A stretch of 64,000 nucleotides of DNA from Tissierellia bacterium (GCA_030532305.1 JAUNLJ010000006.1:1-64000), one strand, 5' to 3'; counted from the first letter of the stretch, positions 33,873 through 43,581 are shown. Made by a program: numbers and translations. The notes: generated by a model from the letters alone, not told the origin.

Positions 33873-33896
33873 AAAAGCTGGGGTCCCCCAGCTTTT
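33873..33896. terminator. Bidirectional terminator between PII-like and lipoprotein genes
   Basis: Perfect 11-base repeat AAAAGCTGGGG (33873-33883) with CCCCAGCTTTT (33886-33896), with T runs on both strands, placed between the convergent stops at 33857 and 33905. Confidence 0.9.
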
Positions 33897-33904
33897 TTTC
33901 TTGC

Positions 33905-34387
33905 TTATTTTTTCTCTAGGCCACCCAGGTCCATGATCTTAGGAATCAGGTCCTCCTCAGACAGGAGGGAAGAAAAACCCTCCTCCCCCTGGCCATGGTC
34001 AAAGGTGTAGTGGTAGAGGCCCGTATTCACATCGACTTCGGAATCATAGAGGTAGATGGTCTGGGTCCCTGCCTCTGTCTCTAGCCTAATGACAAGGGAC
34101 TGGGAGTCGGGGATAGAGTCATAGACCAGGCCTGGGTCTCCAAGCTGGCAGGTCCCCAAGACCTCCCCAATGGCCTGAGTGGCCTCCTTAGAAGGCACCA
34201 CTTCTTCTAGGACCTGGACCTCATCGTCTACCCGGACCAGGCTCATCTTAGAAAAGCCATAGGTCTGTCCACTGGCAAAGTCTATTTGGTAGGCCGCCTC
34301 TTCTCTTGGCGCCTCCCCCTTTTGAGGGCCACAGGCCACCAGAAAAAGGCCCAGGACCAAAATCCCCATAAGCTGTAATTTTTTCAT
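33905..34387 (-). CDS. Small lipoprotein of unknown function
   Basis: A 160-residue exported protein: MKKLQLMGILVLGLFLVAC is a lipoprotein signal peptide with lipobox LVAC; the mature part is mixed, acidic, and has no motif I recognise. I take the third codon of the longer frame (ATG at 34387) as start because AGGAGG is 7 bases before it and only 1 base before the longer ATG. Flanked by terminators and with its own weak extended -10 (TGGTAGAAT), it seems monocistronic. Confidence 0.65.
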   Translation of the reverse strand: MKKLQLMGILVLGLFLVACGPQKGEAPREEAAYQIDFASGQTYGFSKMSLVRVDDEVQVLEEVVPSKEATQAIGEVLGTCQLGDPGLVYDSIPDSQSLVIRLETEAGTQTIYLYDSEVDVNTGLYHYTFDHGQGEEGFSSLLSEEDLIPKIMDLGGLEKK

Positions 34388-34451
34388 GCCCATCCCTCCT
34401 TTGCCCCTATTCTACCAGAAAATCTCTTGGCATAGGTCAAAGTTTCCCCTA

Positions 34452-34479
34452 AGAAAAAGGACCTGGCTAGGCCAGGTCC
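34452..34479 (-). terminator. Intrinsic terminator after hppA
   Basis: Stem GGACCTGGC (34459-34467) with GCCAGGTCC (34471-34479), 3-base loop, then UUUUUCUU on the minus strand. Confidence 0.87.
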
Positions 34480-34517
34480 CCTTCTTCTTTCTTTACTTAT
34501 CTTAAATTATCAAGTCC

Positions 34518-36518
34518 TTAGATTAAAAAGCCACCAAATTGAACAATTAGTGGGGCAAACACTAGAGAAACCACGGTGATCAACTTAACAAGGATATTTA
34601 GGGAAGGTCCGGAAGTATCCTTGAAGGGGTCCCCTACGGTGTCGCCAGTAACGGCAGCCTTGTGGGCTTCAGAACCCTTGCCCCCGTGGGCTCCACCTTC
34701 GATATATTTCTTGGCATTGTCCCAGGCTCCCCCGGCGTTGGACATGAAGATGGCCATAAGAACCCCGGTAATAAGGGCACCGGCTTGAAGACCACCTAGG
34801 GCTTCAGCACCAAATAGGAAGCCCACAAGTAGAGGAACAATAACGGCAATAAGGCCGGGAACAATCATTTCTTGAAGGGCTGCACTGGTAGAAATATCTA
34901 CACAGCGTTTGTAGTCTGGGGTAGCCTTTCCTTCCATAATCCCTTCAATGGCCTTAAATTGACGGCGCACTTCGTCAATCATGGCAGAGGCTGCCTTTCC
35001 TACGGCAGACATGGTTAGGGCTGAGAAGGCAAAGGGAAGCATCCCACCTATAAAGGCTCCGGCAATAACAGCAGGACGAGACACGTCAATCCCGCTAAGG
35101 CCTGTGGCTTGGATATAGGATACAAACAGGGATAGGGCAGTTAGGGCAGCAGACCCAATGGCAAAACCCTTCCCAATGGCTGCTGTGGTGTTTCCTACAG
35201 CATCTAGGGAGTCAGTAATGTCACGGACTTCTTCGGGAAGTTCACACATTTCTGCAATCCCACCGGCGTTGTCAGCAATGGGACCATAGGCGTCTACCGC
35301 AATGGTAGAGGCTGTGGTGGCTAGCATCCCAATGGCAGCTAGGGCAATGGAGTAAAGACCATAGATGGCGTCTTCATTTCCTCCACCTAGGTTGTAGGCT
35401 AGGATAATGCCTAGGGCTAGGATAACAATAGGCCAAACGGTACTCATCATCCCCACAGAAAGACCGGAGATAATGTTAGTAGAAGCCCCTGTTTCAGATT
35501 CTTCTGCAATTCGCTTAACAGGATTATATTGTTCAGATGTGTAGTATTCTGTAATCTTTGAAATGCAAAGGCCCACAAGAACCCCAACAATAACGGGGAT
35601 AAAGGGTCTTAGGCTGGCAAAAATCATGTTAGATAGGAAGGCAGCTGCAAGGATGGTCACAATAGAAGCCACATAGGTTCCGCTATTTAGGGCCTTTTGT
35701 GGGTTCTTGTCTCCCTTAACAAAGAACATGGAGATAATAGAGGCCACAATCCCTACGGCAGCAATGCTTAGGCCAAATTGAACACCCTTTTCGCCATAGG
35801 CAATGACCCCTAGGGTAATAACAGATAGGAGGGCCCCAACATAGGATTCAAAAAGGTCGGCTCCCATTCCAGCGACGTCCCCTACGTTGTCCCCAACGTT
35901 ATCGGCAATAACTGCAGGGTTTCTGGGGTCGTCTTCAGGGATCCCAGCTTCTACCTTACCCACTAGGTCGGCCCCAACGTCTGCTGCCTTGGTGTAGATC
36001 CCACCACCTACCCGGGCAAATAGGGCGATGGAAGAAGCACCTAGGGAAAAACCGGTTAGGATGTTGGCGTCTTGGTTAAATAGGGGATAAAGGACAGATA
36101 CCCCGACAATACCTAGACCTACAACGATAAGTCCCATAACGGAACCCCCGCTAAAGGCCACGTCTAGGGCCTTACCCATGCCTGAGCTCATGGCCGCATT
36201 GGCAGTCCGAACATTGGCCCGGGTGGCTGTTTTCATGCCCATGTAACCGGCTAGAACGGAGAAAACAACCCCAACAATAAAACTGATGGCTGTTTGAATG
36301 TTAATAAAAACAGCTAAAACAACAAAGACCACGGCTACAAATACCGCTAAGGCCTTATACTCTCTTTGCAAAAATGCCATAGCTCCTTCATGGATGTAGT
36401 TGGATATTTCTATCATCCGTTCATTTCCAGGCGCTTGCTTGTTGACAAAGGCCTGTTTTTGAAAGGCAAAAATAACAGCGATGACACCCACAATCGCAGC
36501 AATTATAAAGATATTCAA
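34518..36518 (-). CDS. hppA: Membrane-bound ion-pumping pyrophosphatase, K+-dependent type
   Basis: A 666-residue protein with about 16 membrane segments that hydrolyses PPi to pump Na+ and/or H+. The PPi-binding motif [16 protein letters not shown] (175-190) and the [19 protein letters not shown] block are complete. [10 protein letters not shown] (442-451) has Ala at the K+-specificity position and Gly three residues later, the K+-requiring pattern; K+-independent forms have Lys and Thr there. Start is TTG. It lies 13 bases after secG, so the two are one operon. Na+ versus H+ specificity cannot be settled here. Confidence 0.94.
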   Translation of the reverse strand: MNIFIIAAIVGVIAVIFAFQKQAFVNKQAPGNERMIEISNYIHEGAMAFLQREYKALAVFVAVVFVVLAVFINIQTAISFIVGVVFSVLAGYMGMKTATRANVRTANAAMSSGMGKALDVAFSGGSVMGLIVVGLGIVGVSVLYPLFNQDANILTGFSLGASSIALFARVGGGIYTKAADVGADLVGKVEAGIPEDDPRNPAVIADNVGDNVGDVAGMGADLFESYVGALLSVITLGVIAYGEKGVQFGLSIAAVGIVASIISMFFVKGDKNPQKALNSGTYVASIVTILAAAFLSNMIFASLRPFIPVIVGVLVGLCISKITEYYTSEQYNPVKRIAEESETGASTNIISGLSVGMMSTVWPIVILALGIILAYNLGGGNEDAIYGLYSIALAAIGMLATTASTIAVDAYGPIADNAGGIAEMCELPEEVRDITDSLDAVGNTTAAIGKGFAIGSAALTALSLFVSYIQATGLSGIDVSRPAVIAGAFIGGMLPFAFSALTMSAVGKAASAMIDEVRRQFKAIEGIMEGKATPDYKRCVDISTSAALQEMIVPGLIAVIVPLLVGFLFGAEALGGLQAGALITGVLMAIFMSNAGGAWDNAKKYIEGGAHGGKGSEAHKAAVTGDTVGDPFKDTSGPSLNILVKLITVVSLVFAPLIVQFGGFLI

Positions 36519-36531
36519 GTCACACTCTCCT

Positions 36532-36762
36532 TTATGATACCACTGCTAAAACAATGGCCGCAATAAAAAACACAATGGCCCCAATAATAGTAAGCCGCTT
36601 TAAAACATCGTCCTGACTAGCCCCCCGGCTGGCTCCCCAACTGGCCTCATTAGATGAGCCGTCTAAGGCGCCAAGACCACTGGTGTCTGGTTCTTGCATG
36701 ACCACAGATATAATAATCACAATGGATGCAATAGCCAAGATGACACTAAGTAGCGTAGACAT
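36532..36762 (-). CDS. secG: Preprotein translocase subunit SecG
   Basis: A 76-residue protein with two transmembrane helices (about 3-22 and 53-74) and the typical Ser/Gly-rich middle ([15 protein letters not shown]). It supports SecYEG-mediated secretion. In many Firmicutes secG precedes rnr and smpB; here it is followed by hppA. AGGAGG precedes the ATG. Confidence 0.9.
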   Translation of the reverse strand: MSTLLSVILAIASIVIIISVVMQEPDTSGLGALDGSSNEASWGASRGASQDDVLKRLTIIGAIVFFIAAIVLAVVS

Positions 36763-36831
36763 ACTCCACCTCCTAGTTTTTATTTTCTTCTACATGATAA
36801 AATAGGGATTCCCCTTGATCATAACATTACA

Positions 36832-36860
36832 ATTTTAACACAAGAAGCTTGTAAAATCAA
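36832..36860 (-). promoter_or_regulatory. Promoter of secG-hppA
   Basis: Minus-strand -35 TTGATT (36860-36855), 17-base spacer, -10 TAAAAT (36837-36832). Confidence 0.6.
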
Positions 36861-36897
36861 TGACTTAAGCCCCCCTTTTACAGGACTTTTCAATGAT

Positions 36898-36919
36898 AAA
36901 ACCCCTGCTGGGCAGGGGT
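36898..36919 (-). terminator. Intrinsic terminator of metNIQ operon
   Basis: Stem CCCCTGC (36902-36908) with GCAGGGG (36912-36918), extended by A/T pairs, then UUUUA on the minus strand, just past the metQ stop. Confidence 0.82.
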
Positions 36920-36924
36920 CTTTC

Positions 36925-37737
36925 TTATTCAAAGGAGGGCAAAATAGCTCCCTTGTATTTTTCTTCTAGGAAGGCAGCGGTATCTTCAGACTGGAGGACT
37001 TCCATAAGGATCTTAAACTTTTCTTGGTCCTCTTCTCCTGCCCGGACGGCCACGAGGTTGGCATAGGGAGAGTCGGCCTCTTCACTGATAATGGCATCTT
37101 CTGAAGGGTTTAAACCGGCTCCTAGGGCATAGTTGGAGTTAATCACAGCAAGGGTGGCATCCTTGTAGGTATTGGGGATATTTTGGGCTTCCATGGGGAT
37201 AAACTTTAGGTTTTTAGGATTGTCCACAATATCTTTTTCTGTAGAGGCCAGGTCAGTGGGGTCTTCTAGGCTAATGACCCCCGCTTGGGATAGAAGGATA
37301 AGGGCCCGGCCGCCATTGGTGGCATCGTTGGGGATAATCACCTCATCGCCGTCCTTTAGGTCTTCTAGGGCGTCAATGGAGTCAGAGTAGACCCCAATGG
37401 GTTCGATATGGACATTGCCAAGGGAGACCAGGTCTAGGTCATTTTTGGCAATATAGTCCTCAAAGTAGGGGGTATGTTGGAAGTAGTTGGCATCTAGGTC
37501 CCCACTGGCTAGCTGTTCGTTGGGTTGGACATAGTCGTCAAAGATGACGGTCTCCACCTCTAGGCCGGCTTCTTCAAATTTAGGGGCCAGGTAGTCCATA
37601 ATTTCAGCATGGGGAACTGGAGAGACCCCAATAACAATCTTATTGTCTTCCCCTTCTGGGGCGGCGGCCTCTTGGCCTCCACCACAAGCAACTAGAATTA
37701 AACTAAGGCCCAAGATTAGGGCAGCAAGTTTTTTCAT
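36925..37737 (-). CDS. metQ: Methionine ABC transporter substrate-binding lipoprotein
   Basis: A 270-residue NLPA/MetQ lipoprotein: signal peptide with lipobox LVAC, then VIGVSPVPHAEIMDYLAP, the FDDYVQPNEQLASGDLDANYFQHTPY ligand region (given in part) and IPNDATNGGRALILL. It binds D/L-methionine outside the cell for MetNI. It is the last gene of an operon controlled by a SAM riboswitch, which strengthens the methionine assignment over other NLPA ligands. Confidence 0.93.
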   Translation of the reverse strand: MKKLAALILGLSLILVACGGGQEAAAPEGEDNKIVIGVSPVPHAEIMDYLAPKFEEAGLEVETVIFDDYVQPNEQLASGDLDANYFQHTPYFEDYIAKNDLDLVSLGNVHIEPIGVYSDSIDALEDLKDGDEVIIPNDATNGGRALILLSQAGVISLEDPTDLASTEKDIVDNPKNLKFIPMEAQNIPNTYKDATLAVINSNYALGAGLNPSEDAIISEEADSPYANLVAVRAGEEDQEKFKILMEVLQSEDTAAFLEEKYKGAILPSFE

Positions 37738-37767
37738 TTTCTTCCTCCTTATTTTTTATTTTATAAA

Positions 37768-38418
37768 CTATCTTTTATTGACTTTTTTCTCTATCCGGTT
37801 GCCCACAAACTGGGTGATTTGGACCAGGGCCACAATAATAATCACCGCAGCCCAAAGGACATCGTCCCTCCGGTAGTTGTAGCCATAACGGACGGCCACT
37901 TCGCCCAGGCCCCCACCCCCTATGGTCCCGGCCATGGCTGAATAACCAATAATGTTGATGATCATCATGGTGATCCCGTTGACAATTTGGGGGAGGGCCT
38001 CAGGGATAAGAACCCTAAAGACAATTTGAAAGTCATTTGACCCCATGGACTGGGCCGCTTCTAAAACCCCCATATCTACCTGGGACAAATAGCCCTCCAT
38101 AAGCCGGGCAAAGAAGGGAATGGCTGAAACGGAAAGGGGGATAATGGTGGCGGCGGTCCCATAGGCCTTGCCTACAATAAGCCGCATGAGGGGGATCAAA
38201 ATCAGCATAAGGATAATAAAGGGCACAGACCGTAAAAAGTTGGTTACGGAGTCCAGGACAGAATAGAGCTTGGCCCTTTCCCTAAGGCCTCCTGGCCGGG
38301 TGAGGGTCATTAAAATCCCCAGGGGCATGCCCAAGAGGACAGCAATCAGGGAGGAGGCAAAGATCATAACGAGGGACTGGGGAATGGCCGGTAGGATGAT
38401 CTCTAAAATTTCATTCAT
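37768..38418 (-). CDS. metI: Methionine ABC transporter permease
   Basis: A 216-residue permease with five membrane segments and the EAA-type coupling motif GVLEAAQSMGSNDFQIVFRV (about 138-157), which contacts the ATPase. Matches MetI in length. It overlaps metN by 8 bases. Confidence 0.93.
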   Translation of the reverse strand: MNEILEIILPAIPQSLVMIFASSLIAVLLGMPLGILMTLTRPGGLRERAKLYSVLDSVTNFLRSVPFIILMLILIPLMRLIVGKAYGTAATIIPLSVSAIPFFARLMEGYLSQVDMGVLEAAQSMGSNDFQIVFRVLIPEALPQIVNGITMMIINIIGYSAMAGTIGGGGLGEVAVRYGYNYRRDDVLWAAVIIIVALVQITQFVGNRIEKKVNKR

Positions 38419-39427
38419 GGGACTCTGCCTCCTTCTCTACATGGACCTTTTGTTCTCTCAAAAAGGCCAGGGCCCTTTCCTTTTCGTCCTGCTGGCCCCT
38501 AATTTCTACAACCATGTAGCCCCGGGGCTGGTTTTTAACCTGGGTCACACTCCCTGAAAGGAGGTTGACCTGGAGGTCAAAGTTTTTAATGAGCTGGGAC
38601 AGGATGGGGTCTTTGACATTGCCCTCGGAATAGGTGAGCCGGTAGATGTCTCCAGACAGGTCCAGCTTTTCCTCTTCCTTTTCCCCATACTCGGACAGGC
38701 CCCGGATAAAGGTCCGGGTCCGCCGGTGTTTGGGGTTTTTAAAGAGCTCCTCCGTGGTATTTTCTTCAATAATGGCCCCGTTTTCCATGACGGCAATCCG
38801 GTCACAAATGTCCTGGGCCACCTCCATCTGGTGGGTAATCATAATAATGGTGGTCCCAAATTCCTTGACAATGTCCCTAAGAAGGTCTAAGACCACCTGG
38901 GTATTGGCTGGGTCTAGGGCGGAGGTCCCTTCATCGGACAAGAGGACCTTGGGCCGGGTGGCTATGGCCCGGGCGATGGCCACCCGTTGCCTTTGCCCTC
39001 CAGATAACTGGGCTGGGTAGGCCTCCTTCTTGTCTTCCAGGTCAATGAATTTCAAGAGGGCCTCCACCCGGCTCTTAATCTCCTCCTTGGGGTAGGCGGA
39101 AATTTCTAGGGGGTAGGCAATATTTTTGTAGACCGTCTTTTGCATAAAGAGGTTAAAGTGCTGGAAGATCATCCCAATGCCCTTGCGCTCCTTTAAGAGG
39201 TCCTCCTGGCTTAGGTCTAGGATGGAGACCCCATCTATCATGATCTCCCCACTGGTGGCCTCTTCCAACCGGTTCAGGCACCGAACCAGGGTGGACTTAC
39301 CTGCTCCAGACAGGCCAATAATTCCGTAGATCTCCCCCTTGTCCACCTTAAAGGAGACCTGGTCTATGGCCCGGATAGGGCCCGAGTCCGTCTCGTATTC
39401 TTTAACTAGATTCTTAACTTCTATCAT
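38411..39427 (-). CDS. metN: Methionine ABC transporter ATP-binding protein
   Basis: A 338-residue ABC ATPase: Walker A GLSGAGKS, Q-loop IFQHFNLF, signature LSGGQRQRVAIARA, Walker B VLLSDEGTSALD, H-loop ITHQME. A C-terminal NIL domain (about 262-335) is the regulatory methionine-binding module that shuts off uptake when cell methionine is high. First gene behind the SAM riboswitch. Confidence 0.95.
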   Translation of the reverse strand: MIEVKNLVKEYETDSGPIRAIDQVSFKVDKGEIYGIIGLSGAGKSTLVRCLNRLEEATSGEIMIDGVSILDLSQEDLLKERKGIGMIFQHFNLFMQKTVYKNIAYPLEISAYPKEEIKSRVEALLKFIDLEDKKEAYPAQLSGGQRQRVAIARAIATRPKVLLSDEGTSALDPANTQVVLDLLRDIVKEFGTTIIMITHQMEVAQDICDRIAVMENGAIIEENTTEELFKNPKHRRTRTFIRGLSEYGEKEEEKLDLSGDIYRLTYSEGNVKDPILSQLIKNFDLQVNLLSGSVTQVKNQPRGYMVVEIRGQQDEKERALAFLREQKVHVEKEAESHE

Positions 39428-39447
39428 AAGCTCCTCCGCCTAATATC

Positions 39448-39471
39448 AAAAAAACTCTCTATATAAGAGAG
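39448..39471 (-). terminator. Expression-platform terminator of SAM riboswitch
   Basis: On the minus strand CTCTCT and AGAGAG arms (39471-39466 with 39460-39455) form a hairpin followed by a 7-base U run, immediately 3' of the aptamer and 5' of metN. Its 5' arm can pair with the aptamer P1 side, the usual attenuation logic. Confidence 0.85.
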
Positions 39472-39478
39472 CCCACAT

Positions 39479-39571
39479 TCTCTTATCTCTAGTTTACACT
39501 CAGGAATTAGCACCTTACATTGCAGGTTGCTGGGTTTCACAGGGCCAGTCCCTCCACCACTCTTGATAAGC
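39479..39571 (-). promoter_or_regulatory. SAM-I riboswitch (S box) controlling metNIQ
   Basis: The minus strand carries the S-box core: CTTATCAAGAG at the 5' side of P1, then GGTGGAGGGACTGGCCC, TGAAACCCAGCAACC, GGTGCTAATTCC and the closing GAGATAAGAG 3' side of P1. High SAM should stabilise P1 and allow the following terminator to form, turning off methionine uptake. Confidence 0.96.
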
Positions 39572-39591
39572 CATATTTATTTAATAAATTC

Positions 39592-39620
39592 ATTATAGGG
39601 CTTTTGTCCCTATAAGTCAA
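39592..39620 (-). promoter_or_regulatory. Promoter of S-box metNIQ transcript
   Basis: Minus-strand -35 TTGACT (39620-39615), 17-base spacer, perfect -10 TATAAT (39597-39592), starting transcription a few bases before the riboswitch. Confidence 0.88.
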
Positions 39621-39749
39621 TGGGCTAGGGGATAAAGTTAGGCCCTGGCCTCTTTTTTCTGGAAAGATTTAGGAAAAAGAGGCCGTCTTTTCCTATTCTA
39701 GGGGCCCATTTTATGGTAAGATACTTGTAGAAAAAGGAGGGAATCCAGG

Positions 39750-40664
39750 ATGGAAAGAAAACTAAAAGGCTTACTTATTATCTTACTTTGTACCTTTTTA
39801 TGGGCCCTAAATGGCAATGTGGGGGCCTGGCTTTTTAAGGAAAAGGCCTTTAGCCCCCAGACCCTGGTCCCCTTTCGGCTCTTGGGCTCTGGGCTGAGCC
39901 TCCTGGTGGTTAACCTCCTAAAAAATGGACCTTCTTCCCTGAAGATCCTTAGGGTCAAGGCCAACTACCCCTATCTTCTCACTTATGCCCTAATCGGGGT
40001 CCTCCTTATGCAGTATTCCTATTTTATGGCCATCTTCTATTCCAATGCCCCCACCTCTACCCTCATCCAGTACCTGGGCATCTTTCTTATTACGGCCTAC
40101 CTGGCCATAGGCTCCAGGACCTTGCCCTCCAAGCAGGTCTTCTTTTCCCTCTTTGTCTCCATTGGTGGGGTGGCCCTCTTGGTGACCCATGGGGACCTTT
40201 CCCAGCTGGCCATTAGCTCTTTAGCCCTCTTCTGGGGCCTCCTCTCCTGTTTGGGCTATGCCTCAGCCAACCTGGCCCCCATCAAACTCCAGGCCTACTA
40301 CCCCTCCATAGACATTGTGGGCCCCTCCATGACCCTAGGGGGCGTCACCCTCCTTTTGGTCCTAAGACCGGACTTTTCCTCCCTAGTCTGGGACCTTCCA
40401 GCCAGCCTAGGCCTCCTCTACTGTATCTTTGGAGGGACCCTGGCCCCCTTTACCCTCTTTATGGAGGGGCAAAAACGGGTGGGCCCCCAGCTATCCTCTA
40501 TCTTTTCCTTAACGGAGGCCATCTTTTCCACCCTCATTGCTGTCATTATCTACAAGGCCTCCTTCCACCCCATGGACTATGTGGGCATGGCCATGATCCT
40601 ATCGGCCCTAGTGGTTCTCTCCTTAGATGACAGTCAAAAAAAGACCTCTGCCCGGTCCTCCTAG
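39750..40664 (+). CDS. EamA-family DMT transporter (paralogue A)
   Basis: A 304-residue permease with about ten membrane segments and two EamA repeats (LLIILLCTFLWALNGNVGAW; ISSLALFWGLLSCLGYASA). The conserved SLTEAIFSTLIAVIIYK near the end is shared with its neighbour. AAGGAGG lies before the ATG; TGGTAAGAT upstream could be an extended -10. It forms a tandem pair with the next gene, separated by 24 bases from that gene's likely start. Substrate unknown. Confidence 0.85.
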   Translation: MERKLKGLLIILLCTFLWALNGNVGAWLFKEKAFSPQTLVPFRLLGSGLSLLVVNLLKNGPSSLKILRVKANYPYLLTYALIGVLLMQYSYFMAIFYSNAPTSTLIQYLGIFLITAYLAIGSRTLPSKQVFFSLFVSIGGVALLVTHGDLSQLAISSLALFWGLLSCLGYASANLAPIKLQAYYPSIDIVGPSMTLGGVTLLLVLRPDFSSLVWDLPASLGLLYCIFGGTLAPFTLFMEGQKRVGPQLSSIFSLTEAIFSTLIAVIIYKASFHPMDYVGMAMILSALVVLSLDDSQKKTSARSS

Positions 40665-40688
40665 CCCAGCTTGAAAGGAGCCCTCTTT

Positions 40689-41618
40689 ATGAATCAAATC
40701 TTACAAGGCATTATCCTAGCCCTAACCGGTAGTTTTCTTTGGGGCCTCAACGGCAACCTGGCCATAACCCTCTTTGACAACTTTGGCCACACTCCTGGTA
40801 GCCTCATTTCCTTCCGGCTCTTTTTTACTGGCCTCATCTATTTTATCCTCAATTTTTTCCGGAAGGGAACAAAGAGCCTGGCCATTCTCCAGGTTAAGTC
40901 TAACCTGGCCTACATCTTCCTTTATGCCCTGGCCGGGGTCATGCTGGCCCAGTTTGCCAACGCCTCCTCCACCCACTACTCCAACGCCCCCACAGCCAGT
41001 CTTCTTATCTACATGGGGATCTTTTTAGTCACCGGCTACCTGGCCCTAAAGGCCCAGAGGTGGCCCAAGCCCACTGTCTTTTTAGCCCTCTTTATGGCCA
41101 TTTTAGGCCTGGCTGTCCTCATTACCCACGGGGACTTTTCCAGCCTTAGCATCAGCCCCCTGGCCCTTTTTTGGGGGCTGGTCTCTGCCCTTGGCTACAC
41201 CATTGCCAACCTGGCCCCCCTCTATCTCTTGGCCCGTTACCCCTCTACAGAAATCCTGGCTCCCTCCATGACCCTCTCTGGCCTGAGCCTGGCTCTGATT
41301 ACCCGGCCCGACCTCTCTCTTATTGTCTGGACTCCTCCCGGGGTGGCCCTTTTGGTCTTTTCTATTATTGGCGGAACCATCATCCCCTACTTCCTCCTCT
41401 TGGAGGCCCAAAAGCGGATGGGGCCCCAGCTGACTTCGGCCTTTTCCCTGACTGAGGCCATCTTCTCCACCATCATTGCTGTCCTCCTCCTAAATACCCC
41501 CTTCTACTTCCTAGACTATGTGGGCATTGGCCTGATCCTTTTGGCCCTTCTTATCCTTATCCTCAGCCAGGAGGATAAGAACCAGGCCTATATCAAGGCC
41601 CCTGAAGAGGACCTGTAA
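40689..41618 (+). CDS. EamA-family DMT transporter (paralogue B)
   Basis: A 309-residue relative of the preceding gene: shared blocks include FLWGLNGN, YSNAPT(A/S)(S/T)L, LALFWGL, GPQL and SLTEAIFST, pointing to local gene duplication. I use the ATG at 40689 (AAAGGAG 8 bases upstream) rather than a TTG six codons earlier. The pair may act as separate homodimeric exporters or as a heteromer; neither is shown by sequence. Confidence 0.84.
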   Translation: MNQILQGIILALTGSFLWGLNGNLAITLFDNFGHTPGSLISFRLFFTGLIYFILNFFRKGTKSLAILQVKSNLAYIFLYALAGVMLAQFANASSTHYSNAPTASLLIYMGIFLVTGYLALKAQRWPKPTVFLALFMAILGLAVLITHGDFSSLSISPLALFWGLVSALGYTIANLAPLYLLARYPSTEILAPSMTLSGLSLALITRPDLSLIVWTPPGVALLVFSIIGGTIIPYFLLLEAQKRMGPQLTSAFSLTEAIFSTIIAVLLLNTPFYFLDYVGIGLILLALLILILSQEDKNQAYIKAPEEDL

Positions 41619-41676
41619 AAAGCCTCTTGGGGGCTTTTAGGACCTAAGCCCCCTTATCTCTTCCCAAAAAAGCAAA

Positions 41677-41705
41677 AAATCCAGGTGGCCTTGCCCTCTG
41701 GATTT
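41677..41705. terminator. Bidirectional terminator between DMT pair and rplQ
   Basis: AAATCCAG (41677-41684) pairs with CTGGATTT (41698-41705), the loop containing a further GGCC/GCC pairing; the minus strand then has TTTTTTGCTTTTTT and the plus strand CTTTATTT. It should end the ribosomal superoperon and the DMT genes from the other side. Confidence 0.78.
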
Positions 41706-41757
41706 CTTTATTTACCCACAAAAAGAGGGCCGAGGAAAAATCCCCCGCCCCTATGTA

Positions 41758-41776
41758 GAGCCGGTGGTGCCGACTC
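41758..41776 (-). other. Hairpin just after rplQ
   Basis: A 7-bp stem (GAGTCGG with CCGGCTC on the minus strand, one G-U pair) and 5-base loop, 10 bases past the rplQ stop, without an adjacent U run. Possibly a 3'-end stabiliser upstream of the true terminator. Confidence 0.4.
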
Positions 41777-41785
41777 CTAATATGC

Positions 41786-42127
41786 TTAAACTAATTCAAG
41801 GATGACCATTTCAGAAGCATCACCTCGACGGGGACCCTTCTTAAGAATCCTTGTATAACCACCTTGTCTATCTTCATAGCCAGGTGCAATTTCATCAAAC
41901 AAGTTGGCTACAACAGCCTTGTCGTAGATGTAGCTAGCTGCTTGACGTCTGGCGTGTAGGTCCCCTCTTTTTCCAAGGGTGATCATTCTTTCAGCCATGC
42001 GCCTGGTTTCTTTGGCACGGGCATGTGTGGTTTCAATACGCCCGTATCTTAATAGATCCGTGGTGAGGTTCCTAAGCATCGCCTTGCGATGGGCAGTTAG
42101 CCGACCTAGTTTTCTTTGTTTTGCCAC
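41786..42127 (-). CDS. rplQ: 50S ribosomal protein L17
   Basis: A 113-residue protein with the L17 start [21 protein letters not shown] and the closing [24 protein letters not shown]. It sits near the peptide exit tunnel. Last gene of the superoperon, 16 bases after rpoA. Confidence 0.97.
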   Translation of the reverse strand: MAKQRKLGRLTAHRKAMLRNLTTDLLRYGRIETTHARAKETRRMAERMITLGKRGDLHARRQAASYIYDKAVVANLFDEIAPGYEDRQGGYTRILKKGPRRGDASEMVILELV

Positions 42128-42143
42128 GATCTTTCCTCCTTCT

Positions 42144-43094
42144 TTATTCTTCCTCTTCTCTTAAGCTTAGACCAAGGTCGTCCAATTTGGCCGTAATCTC
42201 TTCCAAGCTCTTTTTACCCAGGTTTCTTACCTTCATCATATCTGCTTCTGATTTTCGGACCAGCTCTTCCACGGTGTTAATATTTGCCCGTTTCAAGCAG
42301 TTAAAGCTACGCACAGACAGGTCCAATTCTTCCACAGTCATTTCCAAGACTTTTTCTTGGGTATCTTCTGGCTTTTCCACCATCACATTGACATCGTTGA
42401 CATGGTCTGCCATTTGGATAAAGAGGTCCAGATGTTCTGTCAGTATTTTAGCAGCTAGAGACGTTGCCTCATCAGCAGGCATGGACCCATCTGTTTCCAC
42501 ATCTAGGATCAAACGGTCATAGTCTGTTCTTTGGCCTACCCGAGTGTCTTCTACCTGCCAGTTGACCTTACTTACCGGAGTAAAGTTAGAGTCTAGGGGG
42601 ATCACGCCAATTTCTGTGATCTCCTCTTTTTTAACCTCTGCCGGTTCATAACCCCTGCCTCTTTCAACGATAAGTTCCATATAGAAGTCAGCATCCTCGT
42701 TTAAAGTAGCGATATGTTGGTCGGGATTTACAATCTCCAAGCCTTCGATCCCTACTTGAATGTCGCCGGCTGTTACTGTGCCTTCTCCCTTTTTCTCAAT
42801 AAAGACCCTTACAGGTTCGTCTTCTTCATATTTTAGAACAAGACTCTTTATATTAAGAACGATCTCGGGCACATCTTCTAAAACACCAGGGACCACGGTA
42901 AATTCGTGTTCAACGCCACGAATATTTACAAAAGCAGCTGCCGCCCCAGGTAGTGAGGAAAGCAGGACCCGTCTTAGGGCATTGCCTAGGGTAATGCCAA
43001 AGCCAGCCTCTAGGGGCTCGACTATAAAACGTCCCACTCTACCGTCCTCAGATAGATGTTCAATCTCTATATTCGGCTTTTCTATTTCAATCAT
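42144..43094 (-). CDS. rpoA: RNA polymerase alpha subunit
   Basis: A 316-residue alpha subunit: assembly domain (about 1-230, with [19 protein letters not shown]) and a C-terminal domain (about 245-310, [33 protein letters not shown]) that contacts UP elements and activators. The gap to rpsK is 68 bases with no gene; rpsD (S4), which clostridia often place here, is absent. Confidence 0.98.
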   Translation of the reverse strand: MIEIEKPNIEIEHLSEDGRVGRFIVEPLEAGFGITLGNALRRVLLSSLPGAAAAFVNIRGVEHEFTVVPGVLEDVPEIVLNIKSLVLKYEEDEPVRVFIEKKGEGTVTAGDIQVGIEGLEIVNPDQHIATLNEDADFYMELIVERGRGYEPAEVKKEEITEIGVIPLDSNFTPVSKVNWQVEDTRVGQRTDYDRLILDVETDGSMPADEATSLAAKILTEHLDLFIQMADHVNDVNVMVEKPEDTQEKVLEMTVEELDLSVRSFNCLKRANINTVEELVRKSEADMMKVRNLGKKSLEEITAKLDDLGLSLREEEE

Positions 43095-43162
43095 AACCTG
43101 TCGCCCTCCTTATGGCTTGTACGAGGAGTTATCTTGAACAAAGACATCTGAAGTGACCCTTC

Positions 43163-43570
43163 TTATACTCTCCTGCGCTTGGGTGGACGACATCCGTTAT
43201 GGGGAATGGGAGTCACGTCTTTAATCATTGTTACTTCCAATCCTGATGCTTGTAGAGAGCGGATGGCTGCTTCCCGTCCAGATCCAGGTCCCTTCACATA
43301 CACTTCAACGGATTGAAGGCCATATAGGTCCTTGGCTTGATTGGTTGCTTCTTGAGCTGCCTCTTGCGCTGCAAAAGGAGTGGATTTTCTAGACCCTTGG
43401 AAGCCCAACTGTCCAGCAGATGACCAGGCAAGAACGTTCCCGCTCATGTCTGTTAGTGTCACCATGGTGTTGTTAAAGGATGAAGCAATGTGGGCTTGCC
43501 CTCTTTCTACATGCTTACGGGCTTTTTTCTTGGTCCGGGCCCGTGTGCCTTTTTTTACTTTCTTAGCCAT
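43163..43570 (-). CDS. rpsK: 30S ribosomal protein S11
   Basis: A 135-residue platform protein near the decoding site: [33 protein letters not shown] and the C-terminal [11 protein letters not shown] are diagnostic. The Lys/Arg-rich N-tail is typical of Gram-positive forms. Confidence 0.97.
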   Translation of the reverse strand: MAKKVKKGTRARTKKKARKHVERGQAHIASSFNNTMVTLTDMSGNVLAWSSAGQLGFQGSRKSTPFAAQEAAQEATNQAKDLYGLQSVEVYVKGPGSGREAAIRSLQASGLEVTMIKDVTPIPHNGCRPPKRRRV

Positions 43571-43581
43571 TATTCCCTCCT

